From Microbacterium sp. SZ1 (GTDB lineage: Bacteria; Actinomycetota; Actinomycetes; Actinomycetales; Microbacteriaceae): 58,393 bases of DNA. A program made the translations under genes and the position numbers. The stretch covers positions 1 to 58,393 of the forward strand of contig NZ_LPVV01000016.1 in assembly GCF_002362255.1 (NCBI RefSeq), read 5' to 3'. Within the stretch, counting starts at the first letter, position 1. Each line of letters opens with the position of its first letter. Shown here piece by piece: positions 26,401-34,149 of the stretch. The notes below the pieces were generated by a model. It did not search any database and was not told where the DNA came from. It saw only the letters and a program-made list of their open reading frames with translations.

Positions 26401-26792
26401 TCACCCGTGTCGGGTGCGGAGAGCGGCACGACCGGAGCCGTGAACGCGATGCGCGTGCTGTCGGGGCTCCACACGGGCACGCCGGCACCGAGAGGCAGCG
26501 TCGTGCGCTGCTCGGGCTCGCCGCCCGCGAGCGGCAGCGTCCACAGCTGGCCGTCGCGCAGGAAAGCCACCTGCGTGCCGTCGGGCGAGAACACCGGGCT
26601 GGAGTCCGACGGACCCCGCGTGAGCGCCCTGGTCGCGCCGCCCTCCGCGATCCAGAGCGAGCTCGTGCTGCGGTCCTTCTCGACATCGGTCGCGCCGAGC
26701 ACGTACACGACCCGGTCGCCGGTGGGCGACAGCGTCGGCTGGCTCGGCACGGTCAGAGCGAGAGCGTCGTCGATACTCATTCTGCGGGTCAC
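23427..26792 (-). CDS. S9 prolyl-oligopeptidase-like peptidase fused to an S12 beta-lactamase/D-aminopeptidase-like domain
   Basis: A 1121-residue two-enzyme fusion. Residues 1 to about 400 form a beta-propeller with repeated SPDG blades. The S9 catalytic domain follows, with Ser507 (GYSYGGYMT), Asp590 (EKDLRCPVH) and His622 (GGSHVFPLL). From about 665 an S12 serine hydrolase begins: Ser724/Lys727 (SISK), Tyr816/Asn818 (YCN) and His963 (HDGN). A C-terminal lipocalin-like tail completes it. The GTG start at 26792 has AAGGAG five bases upstream. No secretion signal is present, so it should act on imported peptides. The S12 half is a clear paralog of the gene at 32128-33567. Both catalytic sets look intact. 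Confidence 0.88.
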   Translation of the reverse strand: MTRRMSIDDALALTVPSQPTLSPTGDRVVYVLGATDVEKDRSTSSLWIAEGGATRALTRGPSDSSPVFSPDGTQVAFLRDGQLWTLPLAGGEPEQRTTLPLGAGVPVWSPDSTRIAFTAPVVPLSAPDTGESEEQRAEREKAPIVTSGIDYLVDGAWFTRGVTDQLHVLDLAGGSVRRLTDGVPGVGSPAWSPDGSTLAYVARPEGADDLAFRSCVQALDPADPAARPRTLAFADGYAGTVTFTPDGGGLVVIGWNGEPEGHAGLFVVDLASGDVVDAAGDLDRNVMPGAPAYPGALPQVTASGDILFAIRDRGATHLYAVPVAGGASRLVHGGTDEVVSGLSVAGDTAAIALMTPTSFGEIVRLDLAAGTTSVLTAHGDAPDGAELFVRESREFTISDGTVVQGWVVRDPAVAGATPLLVDIHGGPHNAWNGAVDEMHLYHQQLAADGWTILMINPRGSDGYGEDFWRGVNGAWGVSDAKDFLEPVDQLVAEGTADAARLAVAGYSYGGYMTAYLTGHDDRFAAAVAGGIVADLFSMGGTSDDAHMLSVLELGVMPWASADRDTLTAMSPYSAVENVTTPTLVLHGEKDLRCPVHQAQQWHYALRERGVPTELVIYPGGSHVFPLLGAPSHRVDYARRIVDWVERFAGSTRGARPAAIDAAHWQHRLDELARLHDVPGAQLGILRYDPEGRDEVVTATTGTLNADLPAASATVLPDSVFQIGSISKVWTATAVMRLIEQGAFTLDTPVKEIVPDLQLATEEFTRGVTVRHLLTHTSGIDGDVFTDTGRGDDCLEKYTELFPEIGVNHPLGATWSYCNSGFSLLGRVIESATGSVWDAAMRDLIFTPLGLTHTVTLPEEAILHSAAVGHVETGEKPVIAPVWALPRSLGPAGLITARAADVLAFARLHLAGGVAADGTRLLDESTVAEMQAFQAEVPDKHILGDSWGLGWIRFDWNGERLYGHDGNTIGQAAFLRVHPESGVAVTLLTNGGHTRDLYEDLYREIFAELAGVTMQSTVQPPAEPVEVDIAPFVGTYERASVRAEVFVGDEGPMLRTTVLGPLAELEPDPVDEYALTPYSDGVFALRAPGTQTWLTATFYTLPTGEEYLHFGARATPKVSSGV

Positions 26793-26842
26793 AGGGACTC
26801 CTTCGGTTGCGGCGCTCGTGGCACCGGCGGCGTGTGGGTCGG

Positions 26843-27592
26843 TCAGGGGGTGTACTGGATCGGTCGCGGGATCGCGGCGAGTAGCTCCCGCGTGTACGGG
26901 TCCTGCGGGTCGTCGAGCACGTCGGCGGTGGGGCCGTGCTCGACGACGGTGCCGTCTCGCATCACGACCATCCGCGAGGCGACGTATCGCACGACCGCGA
27001 GGTTGTGCGAGATGAAGAGCATCGAGAACCCGAGCTCGTCCTGCAGCTCGCGCAGCAGATTGAGGATCGCGCCCTGGATGAGCACGTCGAGGGCCGAGGT
27101 GATCTCGTCGGCGATGAGCACCCGCGGCCTGCCGGCGAGCGCGCGGGCGATCGCGATGCGCTGGCGCTGGCCGCCCGAGAAGCGCGAGGGCCGCGAGTCG
27201 GCCTTGTCGGGGTCGAGCTGCACGAGCTCCAGCAGCCGGGCGGCCTCGGCCGCGCGCTCGCGCCTGGTCATGCCAGACGGCATCATCTCGGCGATGCTCG
27301 CGCCCACCGGCATCCGCGGGTCGAGCGACGAGTACGGGTCCTGGAAGACCATCTGCAGGGGCCGCGGCCCCCGACGCGGGATGGGCTCGCCGTCGAGCAG
27401 GATCCGCCCGCTGTGCAGGGGGACGAGTCCGACAGCCGCCCTGGCCAGCGTCGACTTGCCGGATCCCGACTCGCCGACCACGCCGGTGACGCCGCCGTCC
27501 GGCACCGTGAGCGAGGCGCGATCCACCGCGGTCATGGCGCCGCGGCCGACGCCGTAGCGCACCGAGACCTGATCGAACACGAGCTCGCTCAT
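26843..27592 (-). CDS. Oligopeptide ABC transporter ATP-binding protein (DppF/OppF type)
   Basis: A 249-residue ATPase with Walker A GESGSGKST (about 42-50), the Q-loop FQDPYSSLDPR, signature FSGGQRQR and Walker B VLIADEIT. The C-terminal PYTRELLAAIP stretch marks the oligopeptide/dipeptide group. The ATG overlaps the stop of the fused permease-ATPase by four bases. It is the second ATPase of the transporter and would pair with the ATPase half of that fusion. Confidence 0.92.
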   Translation of the reverse strand: MSELVFDQVSVRYGVGRGAMTAVDRASLTVPDGGVTGVVGESGSGKSTLARAAVGLVPLHSGRILLDGEPIPRRGPRPLQMVFQDPYSSLDPRMPVGASIAEMMPSGMTRRERAAEAARLLELVQLDPDKADSRPSRFSGGQRQRIAIARALAGRPRVLIADEITSALDVLIQGAILNLLRELQDELGFSMLFISHNLAVVRYVASRMVVMRDGTVVEHGPTADVLDDPQDPYTRELLAAIPRPIQYTP

Positions 27593-29445
27593 CGGGTGCC
27601 CACCTCCTGGTGATCGCCGCCGACGGTATCGACCGGGGCAGCATCGCCCTCGGCATCCGACCCGTCACCCGTCGTGCTGTCGGCCTTCGTCGCCCGCCCC
27701 TCCTCGGCCGCCAGCGTCGCGAGCGTCGCGAGCGGGCGGTCGAGCGGGGTCGCCATGTGCGGCACGGCAGCGAGCAGCGCTCTCGTGTAGGGATGCCGCG
27801 CCGACGACAGGTCGCTCGCGGGCAGCGACTCGACGATCTCTCCGGAGCGCATCACGAGCACCCGGTCGCAGAGCTCGGCGACCACGGAGATGTCGTGGCT
27901 GATGAAGAGGATCGACGCGCCGTCCTCGTCGCGGATCGCCCGCAGCAGATCGAGCACCTGGCTCTGCACGGTGACGTCGAGCGCGGTGGTCGGCTCGTCG
28001 GCGATGATGAGCCGCGGCGACACCATCAGGCCCATGCCGATCATGGCGCGCTGCCGCATACCGCCCGAGAATTCGTACGGGTACTGCCGCACCCGTCGCT
28101 TCGGTGCCGTGATCCGAACCGCGGCGAGTCGGTCGGCCGCCCGGTCGAGCGCCTCCCGTCGGCTGAGGCCGGCGTGCTCGGTGGCGACCTCGGCCAGCTG
28201 CGAGCCCATCCGCATGGTCGGGTTGAACGACGACATCGGGTCCTGGAACACCATCGCCATCGAGGTGCCGAGCAGTCGGCGCAGCGCCGGGCCCTCGGCC
28301 GCCTGCAGATCGACCCCGAGGAAGCGCAGAGCGGATGCCGTGACCCGCCCCGGAGGGTTCACGAGCCGCGCGACGGCGAGCGCGGTCATCGACTTGCCCG
28401 ATCCGGACTCGCCGACGATCCCGACGATCTCCCCCGAGCGGACCTCGAAGTCGATCCCCCGCACGGCGTGCACCACGGTACCGTCGGCGGCCTCGAAGTC
28501 GACGCGCAGGTCCTCGACCTCCAGCACGGCCCCGTTCTCCGAGGCGTTCGCCGCCGTCCGCGCGGCGGCGCGGCCGAAGGGCGTCCGGCGGTGGACGCGG
28601 GTCGCGGTGCGCAGCAGCGCGTCCTCGGCGAGGCCGAGGCTGCGCGCGGCGGACTCGCCGGTGAGGTTGAACGCGAGTCCGGCGATCACGACGGCGAGGC
28701 CGGGGGCGAGCGCGGCGAGCGGGTTCGCGTAGATGCCGCGCAGGCCGTCCATCATCAGGCGCCCCCAGTCGTACTCGGGAGGCTGCACGCCGAGACCGAG
28801 GAACGAGAGTCCGGCGAATGCGAGCAGCGTGCCGCCGGCGCCGATGGTCGAGTTGACGATCAGCGGCTCGCCGATGTTGGGGAGGATGTGCCGGAGCAGC
28901 ACGCGCACGCGGCCGACGCCGCCGACGCGGGCGGCCGCCACGAAGTCGCGCGCCTCGATGCCCGCGATGAGGTTCTGGCAGAGGCGGGCGAACGAGGGGG
29001 CGCCCGCGAGTCCGAGCGCGAAGACCGCTGCGGTGGCGGTGCTGCCGAAGATCGCCGCGAAGAAGAGGGCGAGCAGCAGTCCCGGGAAGGCGACCGCGAT
29101 ACCCGTGAACCACGTCACGGCGCGACCGAGCACCGGCCCGAGCAGCAGCGGGGCCACCCCGAGGATGAGCCCGGCGACCACCGCGACGAGGGTGGCGAGC
29201 AGTGCGAGCACGATCGACAGGCGCGTGGCGACGATCGTGCGCAGCAGCAGGTCCCGGCCGAGATTGTCGGTGCCGATCAGGTGCTCGGCCGACGGCCCGG
29301 CCAGGAGGTCTCCGGTGTCGGTGACGTCGGCCTGCTCGCCCCAGATCAATGGGGCGACGATCGCCGTGAGCACGACGATCGCGAGCAGCGCCAGCGCGAC
29401 CGCCCCGAGCGGGGTGCGCACCATGTTCGCGAGTGTGCGCCTCAT
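27589..29445 (-). CDS. Fused oligopeptide ABC permease (DppC type) and ATPase (DppD type)
   Basis: A 618-residue fusion. Residues 1 to about 285 are a DppC-like permease with N-terminal GTDNLGRDLLLR and the EAA loop (EARDFVAAARVGG, about 164-176). Residues 305-618 are a complete ATPase: Walker A GESGSGKS (345-352), FQDPMSSFNPT, signature FSGGMRQR (459-466) and Walker B IIADEPT. These are usually separate genes. The ATG overlaps the DppB stop, and the tail ends in an acidic low-complexity stretch. With the gene at 26843 the transporter has its normal two ATPases. Confidence 0.92.
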   Translation of the reverse strand: MRRTLANMVRTPLGAVALALLAIVVLTAIVAPLIWGEQADVTDTGDLLAGPSAEHLIGTDNLGRDLLLRTIVATRLSIVLALLATLVAVVAGLILGVAPLLLGPVLGRAVTWFTGIAVAFPGLLLALFFAAIFGSTATAAVFALGLAGAPSFARLCQNLIAGIEARDFVAAARVGGVGRVRVLLRHILPNIGEPLIVNSTIGAGGTLLAFAGLSFLGLGVQPPEYDWGRLMMDGLRGIYANPLAALAPGLAVVIAGLAFNLTGESAARSLGLAEDALLRTATRVHRRTPFGRAAARTAANASENGAVLEVEDLRVDFEAADGTVVHAVRGIDFEVRSGEIVGIVGESGSGKSMTALAVARLVNPPGRVTASALRFLGVDLQAAEGPALRRLLGTSMAMVFQDPMSSFNPTMRMGSQLAEVATEHAGLSRREALDRAADRLAAVRITAPKRRVRQYPYEFSGGMRQRAMIGMGLMVSPRLIIADEPTTALDVTVQSQVLDLLRAIRDEDGASILFISHDISVVAELCDRVLVMRSGEIVESLPASDLSSARHPYTRALLAAVPHMATPLDRPLATLATLAAEEGRATKADSTTGDGSDAEGDAAPVDTVGGDHQEVGTR

Positions 29446-30437
29446 GCGTCGGCCGCCGTCGACTGGGGGTCGAGCACCGCGAGCGCGGCGTCGACGAGGG
29501 TGTTCACGAGCAGCACGCCCACGCCGTAGACGAGCACGGTGCCCTGCACGAGCGGATAGTCCTTGGTCTGGATCGAGCTGACGATCGTGCTGCCGAGACC
29601 CGGCCACGCGAACACGGTCTCGACGAGCACGGTGCCGGCGACGAGGCCGCTCAGCAGCAGGCCGCCGAGCGTGAGCGTCGCGGTCACGGCGTTCGGCAGC
29701 ACGTGCCGCAGCGTGATGCGCGGGCCCCGAAGCCGCTTGGCGTGCGCGGTGCGCACGAAGTCGGCCTCGAGCACCGAGAGCGCCTCGATGCGGAGGATGC
29801 GCGCGAGGATCGCCGCCGGCCCCAGCGCCAGCGCGAGCACGGGGAGGATGTACGACAGCGGCCCCTCGCGGCCGGCGACCGGCAGCCACCCCAGCTGCAC
29901 GCCGAACACCGCGACGAGAGCCACCGCCAGGAGGAAGTCCGGGATCGACCCGATCACGACGCTCGTCGAGCTGAAGCCCACCTCGAGGCTGCGCGCCCTG
30001 CCGCGCTGCGTCGCCACGGCGACGGCCATGCCCAGGGGGATGGCGATGAGCACCGCGAGCACGAAGGCCAGCAGGGCGAGGGTCAGCGTGGCGGGCAGCC
30101 GCTGCGCGATCGTGTCGGCGACGGGCAGCTGCGACCCGATCGACACCCCGAGGTCTCCCGTGAACACCCCACGGATGTAGTCGAGGTACTGCTGCCAGAT
30201 CGGGTCGTTCAGCCCCAGCGACTCCCGCCGCGCCTCGACGACCGCGGCCGGAGCCGTCGGACCCAGCGCCGCGCGGATCGGGTCACCCGGCACCAGATGG
30301 ATCATCAGGAAGGATGCCGTGATCAGGATCCACAGCGAGACGAGCAGCCGACCGGTGCGGCGGAGGGCGAACCTCAGCCAGCGGTGGTCGCCGACGCGCG
30401 TGTCGTCTTCGGCGATGCGGGTGGTCACTGTCGTCAT
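29442..30437 (-). CDS. Oligopeptide ABC transporter permease (DppB type)
   Basis: A 331-residue permease of the binding-protein-dependent transport family, about six helices. The N-terminal ITASFLMIHLVPGDP and the LRHVLPNA EAA-type loop are typical of DppB/OppB. It lies 40 bases after the binding-protein stop and overlaps the DppC-DppD fusion by four bases. Together they form one membrane complex for peptide uptake. Confidence 0.92.
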   Translation of the reverse strand: MTTVTTRIAEDDTRVGDHRWLRFALRRTGRLLVSLWILITASFLMIHLVPGDPIRAALGPTAPAAVVEARRESLGLNDPIWQQYLDYIRGVFTGDLGVSIGSQLPVADTIAQRLPATLTLALLAFVLAVLIAIPLGMAVAVATQRGRARSLEVGFSSTSVVIGSIPDFLLAVALVAVFGVQLGWLPVAGREGPLSYILPVLALALGPAAILARILRIEALSVLEADFVRTAHAKRLRGPRITLRHVLPNAVTATLTLGGLLLSGLVAGTVLVETVFAWPGLGSTIVSSIQTKDYPLVQGTVLVYGVGVLLVNTLVDAALAVLDPQSTAADA

Positions 30438-30477
30438 GTCGTCGATTCGATCCGGGGGTCGAGGGCGGCTCGGGCTC

Positions 30478-32058
30478 TCAGCCGACGAGGCGGATGCTGG
30501 TCGGTTCGATCACGCCGGTCCAGTCGAACTCCGCGCCGTTGCCGAACATGTACACGGTCGCGTTCGCGAAGGGCACGAGATCCGCGGCGGCGAACAGCGC
30601 GCTCTCGGCCTCCTGCCACACGTCGCAGCCCTCGCTGCCGTTGAGCTCGGAGGCCCTGGTGACGGCATCCGTGTACTCCGCGTTCTCGATCGCCGAGAAG
30701 TTCGAACCCTCAGGCGGCACGGTGCCGCTCACGAAGCCGATGGCCTGGTCGGGGCTGTTGACGCTCAGCGTGAGCCAGCCGATGTCCCACGCACCGGTGC
30801 TGAACGTCGCTTCGAGCAGCGCCGTCTCATCCTGCTGCTTGCCGTCGACCTCGGCGCCGATCTCCTCCCACGCCGACATCGCGAGCTCCGCCGCGGCCGC
30901 GGCCGCGGCACCGAGGCTGTTCTCGTAGAGGAACGTCAGGCTCAGACGCTGTCCGTCCTTGGCGCGCACGCCGTCGGAGCCGCGCACCCACCCCGCCTCG
31001 TCGAGCGTCGCGTTCGCGGCGTCGACATCGAACTCGGGGCGCGACTCGGCGATCGCGTCGTACGTGCAGACGGTCGGCTCGACGACCGCCAGGGCCGTGG
31101 CGGGTCCGCCCTTGCCTGCGGTCATGACGTTCGCGAGCTCGTCGTAGTCGACGGCCTGCGTCAGCGCCATGCGCACCGCCGGGTCGCTCGTCGGGTGGCC
31201 CGCGGCGTGGTTGTACCACTGCTCTCCCGCGATGGCGGTGCCCTCGCGGGAGAAGAGACCGGCACTGATCGCCCGATCCGCGTCGGGGCCGGTCAGCTGG
31301 GCGGCGTTCGCCTCACCCGAGAGCAGCAGGTTGGCCGCGGTGGTGCCGTCTGACACGACGCGCACGTTCACCTTCGCCGGGATGCCCTCCTCGTCGACCG
31401 TGGCTCCGCCGGGGCCCCACGCGTAGTCCTCGCGCAGCTCGTACGTGTAGTGGTCGTTCGGCACGGCCTCCGTGAGCACGTACGGGCCGGTGCCGTCCGT
31501 GCCCGCCGCGAGCCCGTCGCGGTCGTTCAGCGAGGTGTCGCACACCATCGGCAGACCCGAGAGTCCGAGCAGCAGGAACGGCGCCGGGCTCGACAGCGTC
31601 ATCGTCACGGTGTCTCCCTCGGCGGTGCTCGTCACGCCGACGGGGAGGAACGCGCCGAGGAAGCCGCTCTGGTTCTCGGGGTCGGAGATCCAGTTGAGGT
31701 TGTCGGCGGCGCTCTGGGCCGTGAACGGCGTGCCGTCGCCGCAGGTGATGCCGTCCTGGATCTTCAGGGTCGCGGTGGTGCCGTCGACCTCCCACTCGGT
31801 GGCGAGCTGGCTGCGCACCTCGCCGTCGGCGTCGACGCTGACGAGCGTGTCGTAGGCCAGCTTGCTGATGTCGAACAGCGCGCTGCCGGCCGACAGCTGC
31901 GGGTCGAGGCTTCCCGGGTCCGAGCCGAGGATCTCGGTGAAGGTGCCTCCCGTCACCGCCTCACCCCCGCCTCCTCCGTCCGAGCCGCACGCGGTGAGCA
32001 CGGTGGCGAGAGCGGTCACGGCGACGACGGCGGTGACGGCGGTGCGATTCGGTGTCAT
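30478..32058 (-). CDS. Oligopeptide-binding lipoprotein (SBP family 5)
   Basis: A 526-residue extracellular solute-binding protein. The N-terminus is a lipoprotein signal with lipobox LTAC (Cys24), followed by a Gly-rich linker. Family 5 features include GGTFTEILGSDPGSLDPQ and the ITCGDGTPFTAQSAADN block. The ATG at 32058 has GGAGG six bases upstream, so the upstream in-frame ATG is not used. It should capture peptides for the transporter encoded just after it. The pocket cannot be read for stereochemistry, so D-residue specificity rests on the operon context only. Confidence 0.93.
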   Translation of the reverse strand: MTPNRTAVTAVVAVTALATVLTACGSDGGGGGEAVTGGTFTEILGSDPGSLDPQLSAGSALFDISKLAYDTLVSVDADGEVRSQLATEWEVDGTTATLKIQDGITCGDGTPFTAQSAADNLNWISDPENQSGFLGAFLPVGVTSTAEGDTVTMTLSSPAPFLLLGLSGLPMVCDTSLNDRDGLAAGTDGTGPYVLTEAVPNDHYTYELREDYAWGPGGATVDEEGIPAKVNVRVVSDGTTAANLLLSGEANAAQLTGPDADRAISAGLFSREGTAIAGEQWYNHAAGHPTSDPAVRMALTQAVDYDELANVMTAGKGGPATALAVVEPTVCTYDAIAESRPEFDVDAANATLDEAGWVRGSDGVRAKDGQRLSLTFLYENSLGAAAAAAAELAMSAWEEIGAEVDGKQQDETALLEATFSTGAWDIGWLTLSVNSPDQAIGFVSGTVPPEGSNFSAIENAEYTDAVTRASELNGSEGCDVWQEAESALFAAADLVPFANATVYMFGNGAEFDWTGVIEPTSIRLVG

Positions 32059-32127
32059 GACGTTCCTCCAGGCAGTGGGTTCGTGCGTATCGGGGTGCAC
32101 GCCGCGTGGCGACGAGGGTTCGGGTGG

Positions 32128-33567
32128 TCAGCGCGACCGCGGCACAGCGCGGCCGAAGTGGATGTACGAGGCGCGGCCGTCGTCGGCCGGATCGAGGAAG
32201 GCGAGTACGAGGTGCATCCCGTCCTTGCGTTCGCGCGCGATGAGCGATGCATCGCCGTAGGGCATGAACTCGTCGGTCGACGGCTCGGCGCCGAGCGCGC
32301 GCAGCTCGGGCGTCGGGCGCTGCTCGAGCCACAGCCGCCCCTCCGCGTCCTGCGACACCTCCATCTCGACCGTGGAGTTCGCGTAAACGCCGAGGTAGCC
32401 GCTCACGTCGGGGACGGTCGGGTCGGATGCCGTCGGGTCGGATGCCGCGGCATCCGCCGCGTCCCCGGCCGGCACCGGCGCCTCGGGCAGCCCCGCGCCG
32501 GTGAGCTCGCGCAGCAGCGGGTCGACGACGTCGCGGAAGAGACCGGCGCCGTCGCCCCCGTTCGTGAGCAGCACGACGGCGACCCCCGCCTCCGGCGCGA
32601 TCCGCAGGAACGACGACTGTCCGACCGTGTTGCCGTCGTGCCCGAACAGCACGGTGCCCTCGTCGCGGTCGATCTCCCAGCCGAGCCCCCAGGCGGCTCC
32701 CATGCCGGCGACGCGCGGCAGGCGCACCTCCGTCGTGCGCATCGCGGTCGCGGCGGCCTGCGAGACGATGGGCCGCCCGTCCTCCGACGCGGGCGGCGCA
32801 CCCGCTGCGGCACGGAGGTGTGCGCGGGCGAACACGGCCAGGTCCTCGGCCGTCATCGCGAGCATCGAGCCGGCGGGTTCGTTCGAGCGCGCCATCGCCC
32901 AGAACGGCGCGGGCTGAGGTTCACCGCCGTCCCCGGCATCCACGTGTCCGACTGCGACGCGGTGCAGGATCGCCTCGTACGGGCTGGGCGAGACGCTGCG
33001 CAGGCCGAGCGGTGTCGCGAGGTGCGTGAGCAGAGCCTGCTCCCACGTCGTGTCGCGCAGCCGCTCGACGAGTCGTCCCAGCACGACGTAGCCGGCGTTG
33101 CTGTACGAGAACAGCGCCCCCGGTTCGAAGATCTGCGCCGCCTCGGCGAGCAGCGCGACGTACTTCTCGACGGCGTCGTCGCCGCGACCGGTGTCGGTGA
33201 AGATGTCGCCCTCGATGCCCGATCGGTGGCTGAGCAGGTGCCGCACCGTGATCGCCGCGGAGGCGGCCTCGTCGGCGAGCGCGAACTCGGGCAGATACGT
33301 GCGGACGGGCTCATCGAGATCGACGAGTCCCTCGTCCACGAGCTGCATCACGAGCGTGGCGGTCCAGACCTTCGTGATGGATCCGATCTGGAACACGGCG
33401 TCGGTCGTCGCCTCGATCCGCGTCGCGGTGCTCAGGAGGCCGGCGGCGTGGGTGACGATCTCGCCGTCGACGAGGACCGCCACGGATGCCGCGGGCACCC
33501 CGTGCGTCTCGATGAGCGATCCGAGAGTGGACCGCAGGTGTTCACCGACCGCGTGGGGGCTCTGCAT
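32128..33567 (-). CDS. S12-family serine hydrolase (D-aminopeptidase/beta-lactamase-related)
   Basis: A 479-residue hydrolase with the class-C-type residues Ser63/Lys66 (SITK), Tyr155/Asn157 (YSN) and HDG at 310-312, plus a C-terminal lipocalin-like domain. There is no signal peptide, which argues against a periplasmic beta-lactamase or cell-wall enzyme. It matches the S12 half of the S9-S12 fusion across its whole length, including HLL-H-SGI-GD-FTDTGRGDD. It is first in the operon, 69 bases ahead of the binding lipoprotein. Removal of N-terminal D-residues from peptides is the likely role. Esterase activity is an alternative. Confidence 0.87.
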   Translation of the reverse strand: MQSPHAVGEHLRSTLGSLIETHGVPAASVAVLVDGEIVTHAAGLLSTATRIEATTDAVFQIGSITKVWTATLVMQLVDEGLVDLDEPVRTYLPEFALADEAASAAITVRHLLSHRSGIEGDIFTDTGRGDDAVEKYVALLAEAAQIFEPGALFSYSNAGYVVLGRLVERLRDTTWEQALLTHLATPLGLRSVSPSPYEAILHRVAVGHVDAGDGGEPQPAPFWAMARSNEPAGSMLAMTAEDLAVFARAHLRAAAGAPPASEDGRPIVSQAAATAMRTTEVRLPRVAGMGAAWGLGWEIDRDEGTVLFGHDGNTVGQSSFLRIAPEAGVAVVLLTNGGDGAGLFRDVVDPLLRELTGAGLPEAPVPAGDAADAAASDPTASDPTVPDVSGYLGVYANSTVEMEVSQDAEGRLWLEQRPTPELRALGAEPSTDEFMPYGDASLIARERKDGMHLVLAFLDPADDGRASYIHFGRAVPRSR

Positions 33568-33688
33568 GGCCTCACTCTAGGCATCGCACCACGGCGCATC
33601 GTTGGTGTGATCGAACGGAAGCAGTGGTCTGCGTTCGTCATCCCGGACGAACTACCAGCGGAGGAGGCATCTTGTCTCAGAAGAGAAA

Positions 33689-33705
33689 TTAGATAGACTA
33701 TCTAA
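33689..33705. promoter_or_regulatory. Perfect MarR operator overlapping a leaderless promoter
   Basis: TTAGATAG-A-CTATCTAA is a perfect 17-base palindrome ending three bases before the MarR ATG at 33709. It contains a -10-like TAGACT (33694-33699) at the right distance for a transcript starting at or next to the ATG, and no Shine-Dalgarno motif is present. Binding here would block transcription of marR and the co-transcribed exporter. Confidence 0.8.
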
Positions 33706-33708
33706 GTA

Positions 33709-34149
33709 ATGTCTGCGTCCGATGAGTCCCTTCACCTCACCGCGACAGACCTGCGCCTCGCCACCTTCCGGCTCGCGCGCCGCCTCCGACACGTTCGTGC
33801 CGTCGACGCCATGAGCGACGCGCAGCTGGCGGTGCTCGCGACGCTGCGCATGCACGGTCGTCGCACGATCACCGCTCTCGCGGATGCCGAGCGCGTCACC
33901 GCCCCGTCGATGACCAGCATGATCAACGGCCTCGCCGAGCAGGGCTACGTCGTGCGCATCCCCGATGAGGAGGACCGCCGCCGCGTGCAGGTCGACATCA
34001 CCGAGAGCGGTTCGGCGATCGTCGCCGAGACCATTCAACGGCGCGACCGACTGCTCGCCGGCATGCTGGCCGAGCTCGATCTCACCGAGGCGGAGCTCTC
34101 GACGCTGCGCGAGGCCAGCGCCCTGATGCGGAGGGTGGTCGACCGATGA
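33709..34149 (+). CDS. MarR family transcriptional regulator
   Basis: A 146-residue winged-helix regulator. The wing region reads EQGYVVRIPDEEDRRRVQVDIT, the MarR signature, and the recognition helix is near 55-75. The gene probably has a leaderless start and sits directly behind a palindromic operator. It overlaps the next gene, an MFS exporter, by four bases, so it most likely represses itself and the exporter and responds to a compound the exporter removes. Confidence 0.92.
   Translation: MSASDESLHLTATDLRLATFRLARRLRHVRAVDAMSDAQLAVLATLRMHGRRTITALADAERVTAPSMTSMINGLAEQGYVVRIPDEEDRRRVQVDITESGSAIVAETIQRRDRLLAGMLAELDLTEAELSTLREASALMRRVVDR

Noticed and set aside
23469..27557. A 4-kb open frame on the plus strand opposite the S9-S12 and ATPase genes, and many similar long frames elsewhere
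   Set aside because: In very high-GC DNA the frame opposite a real gene often stays open. The predicted product is Arg/Glu/Val-rich with no domain, while the minus strand codes for clear enzymes.
32128..33567. Beta-lactam resistance gene
   Set aside because: The S12 family match is real, but there is no export signal, the gene leads a peptide-uptake operon, and its closest match in the window is a peptidase fusion.
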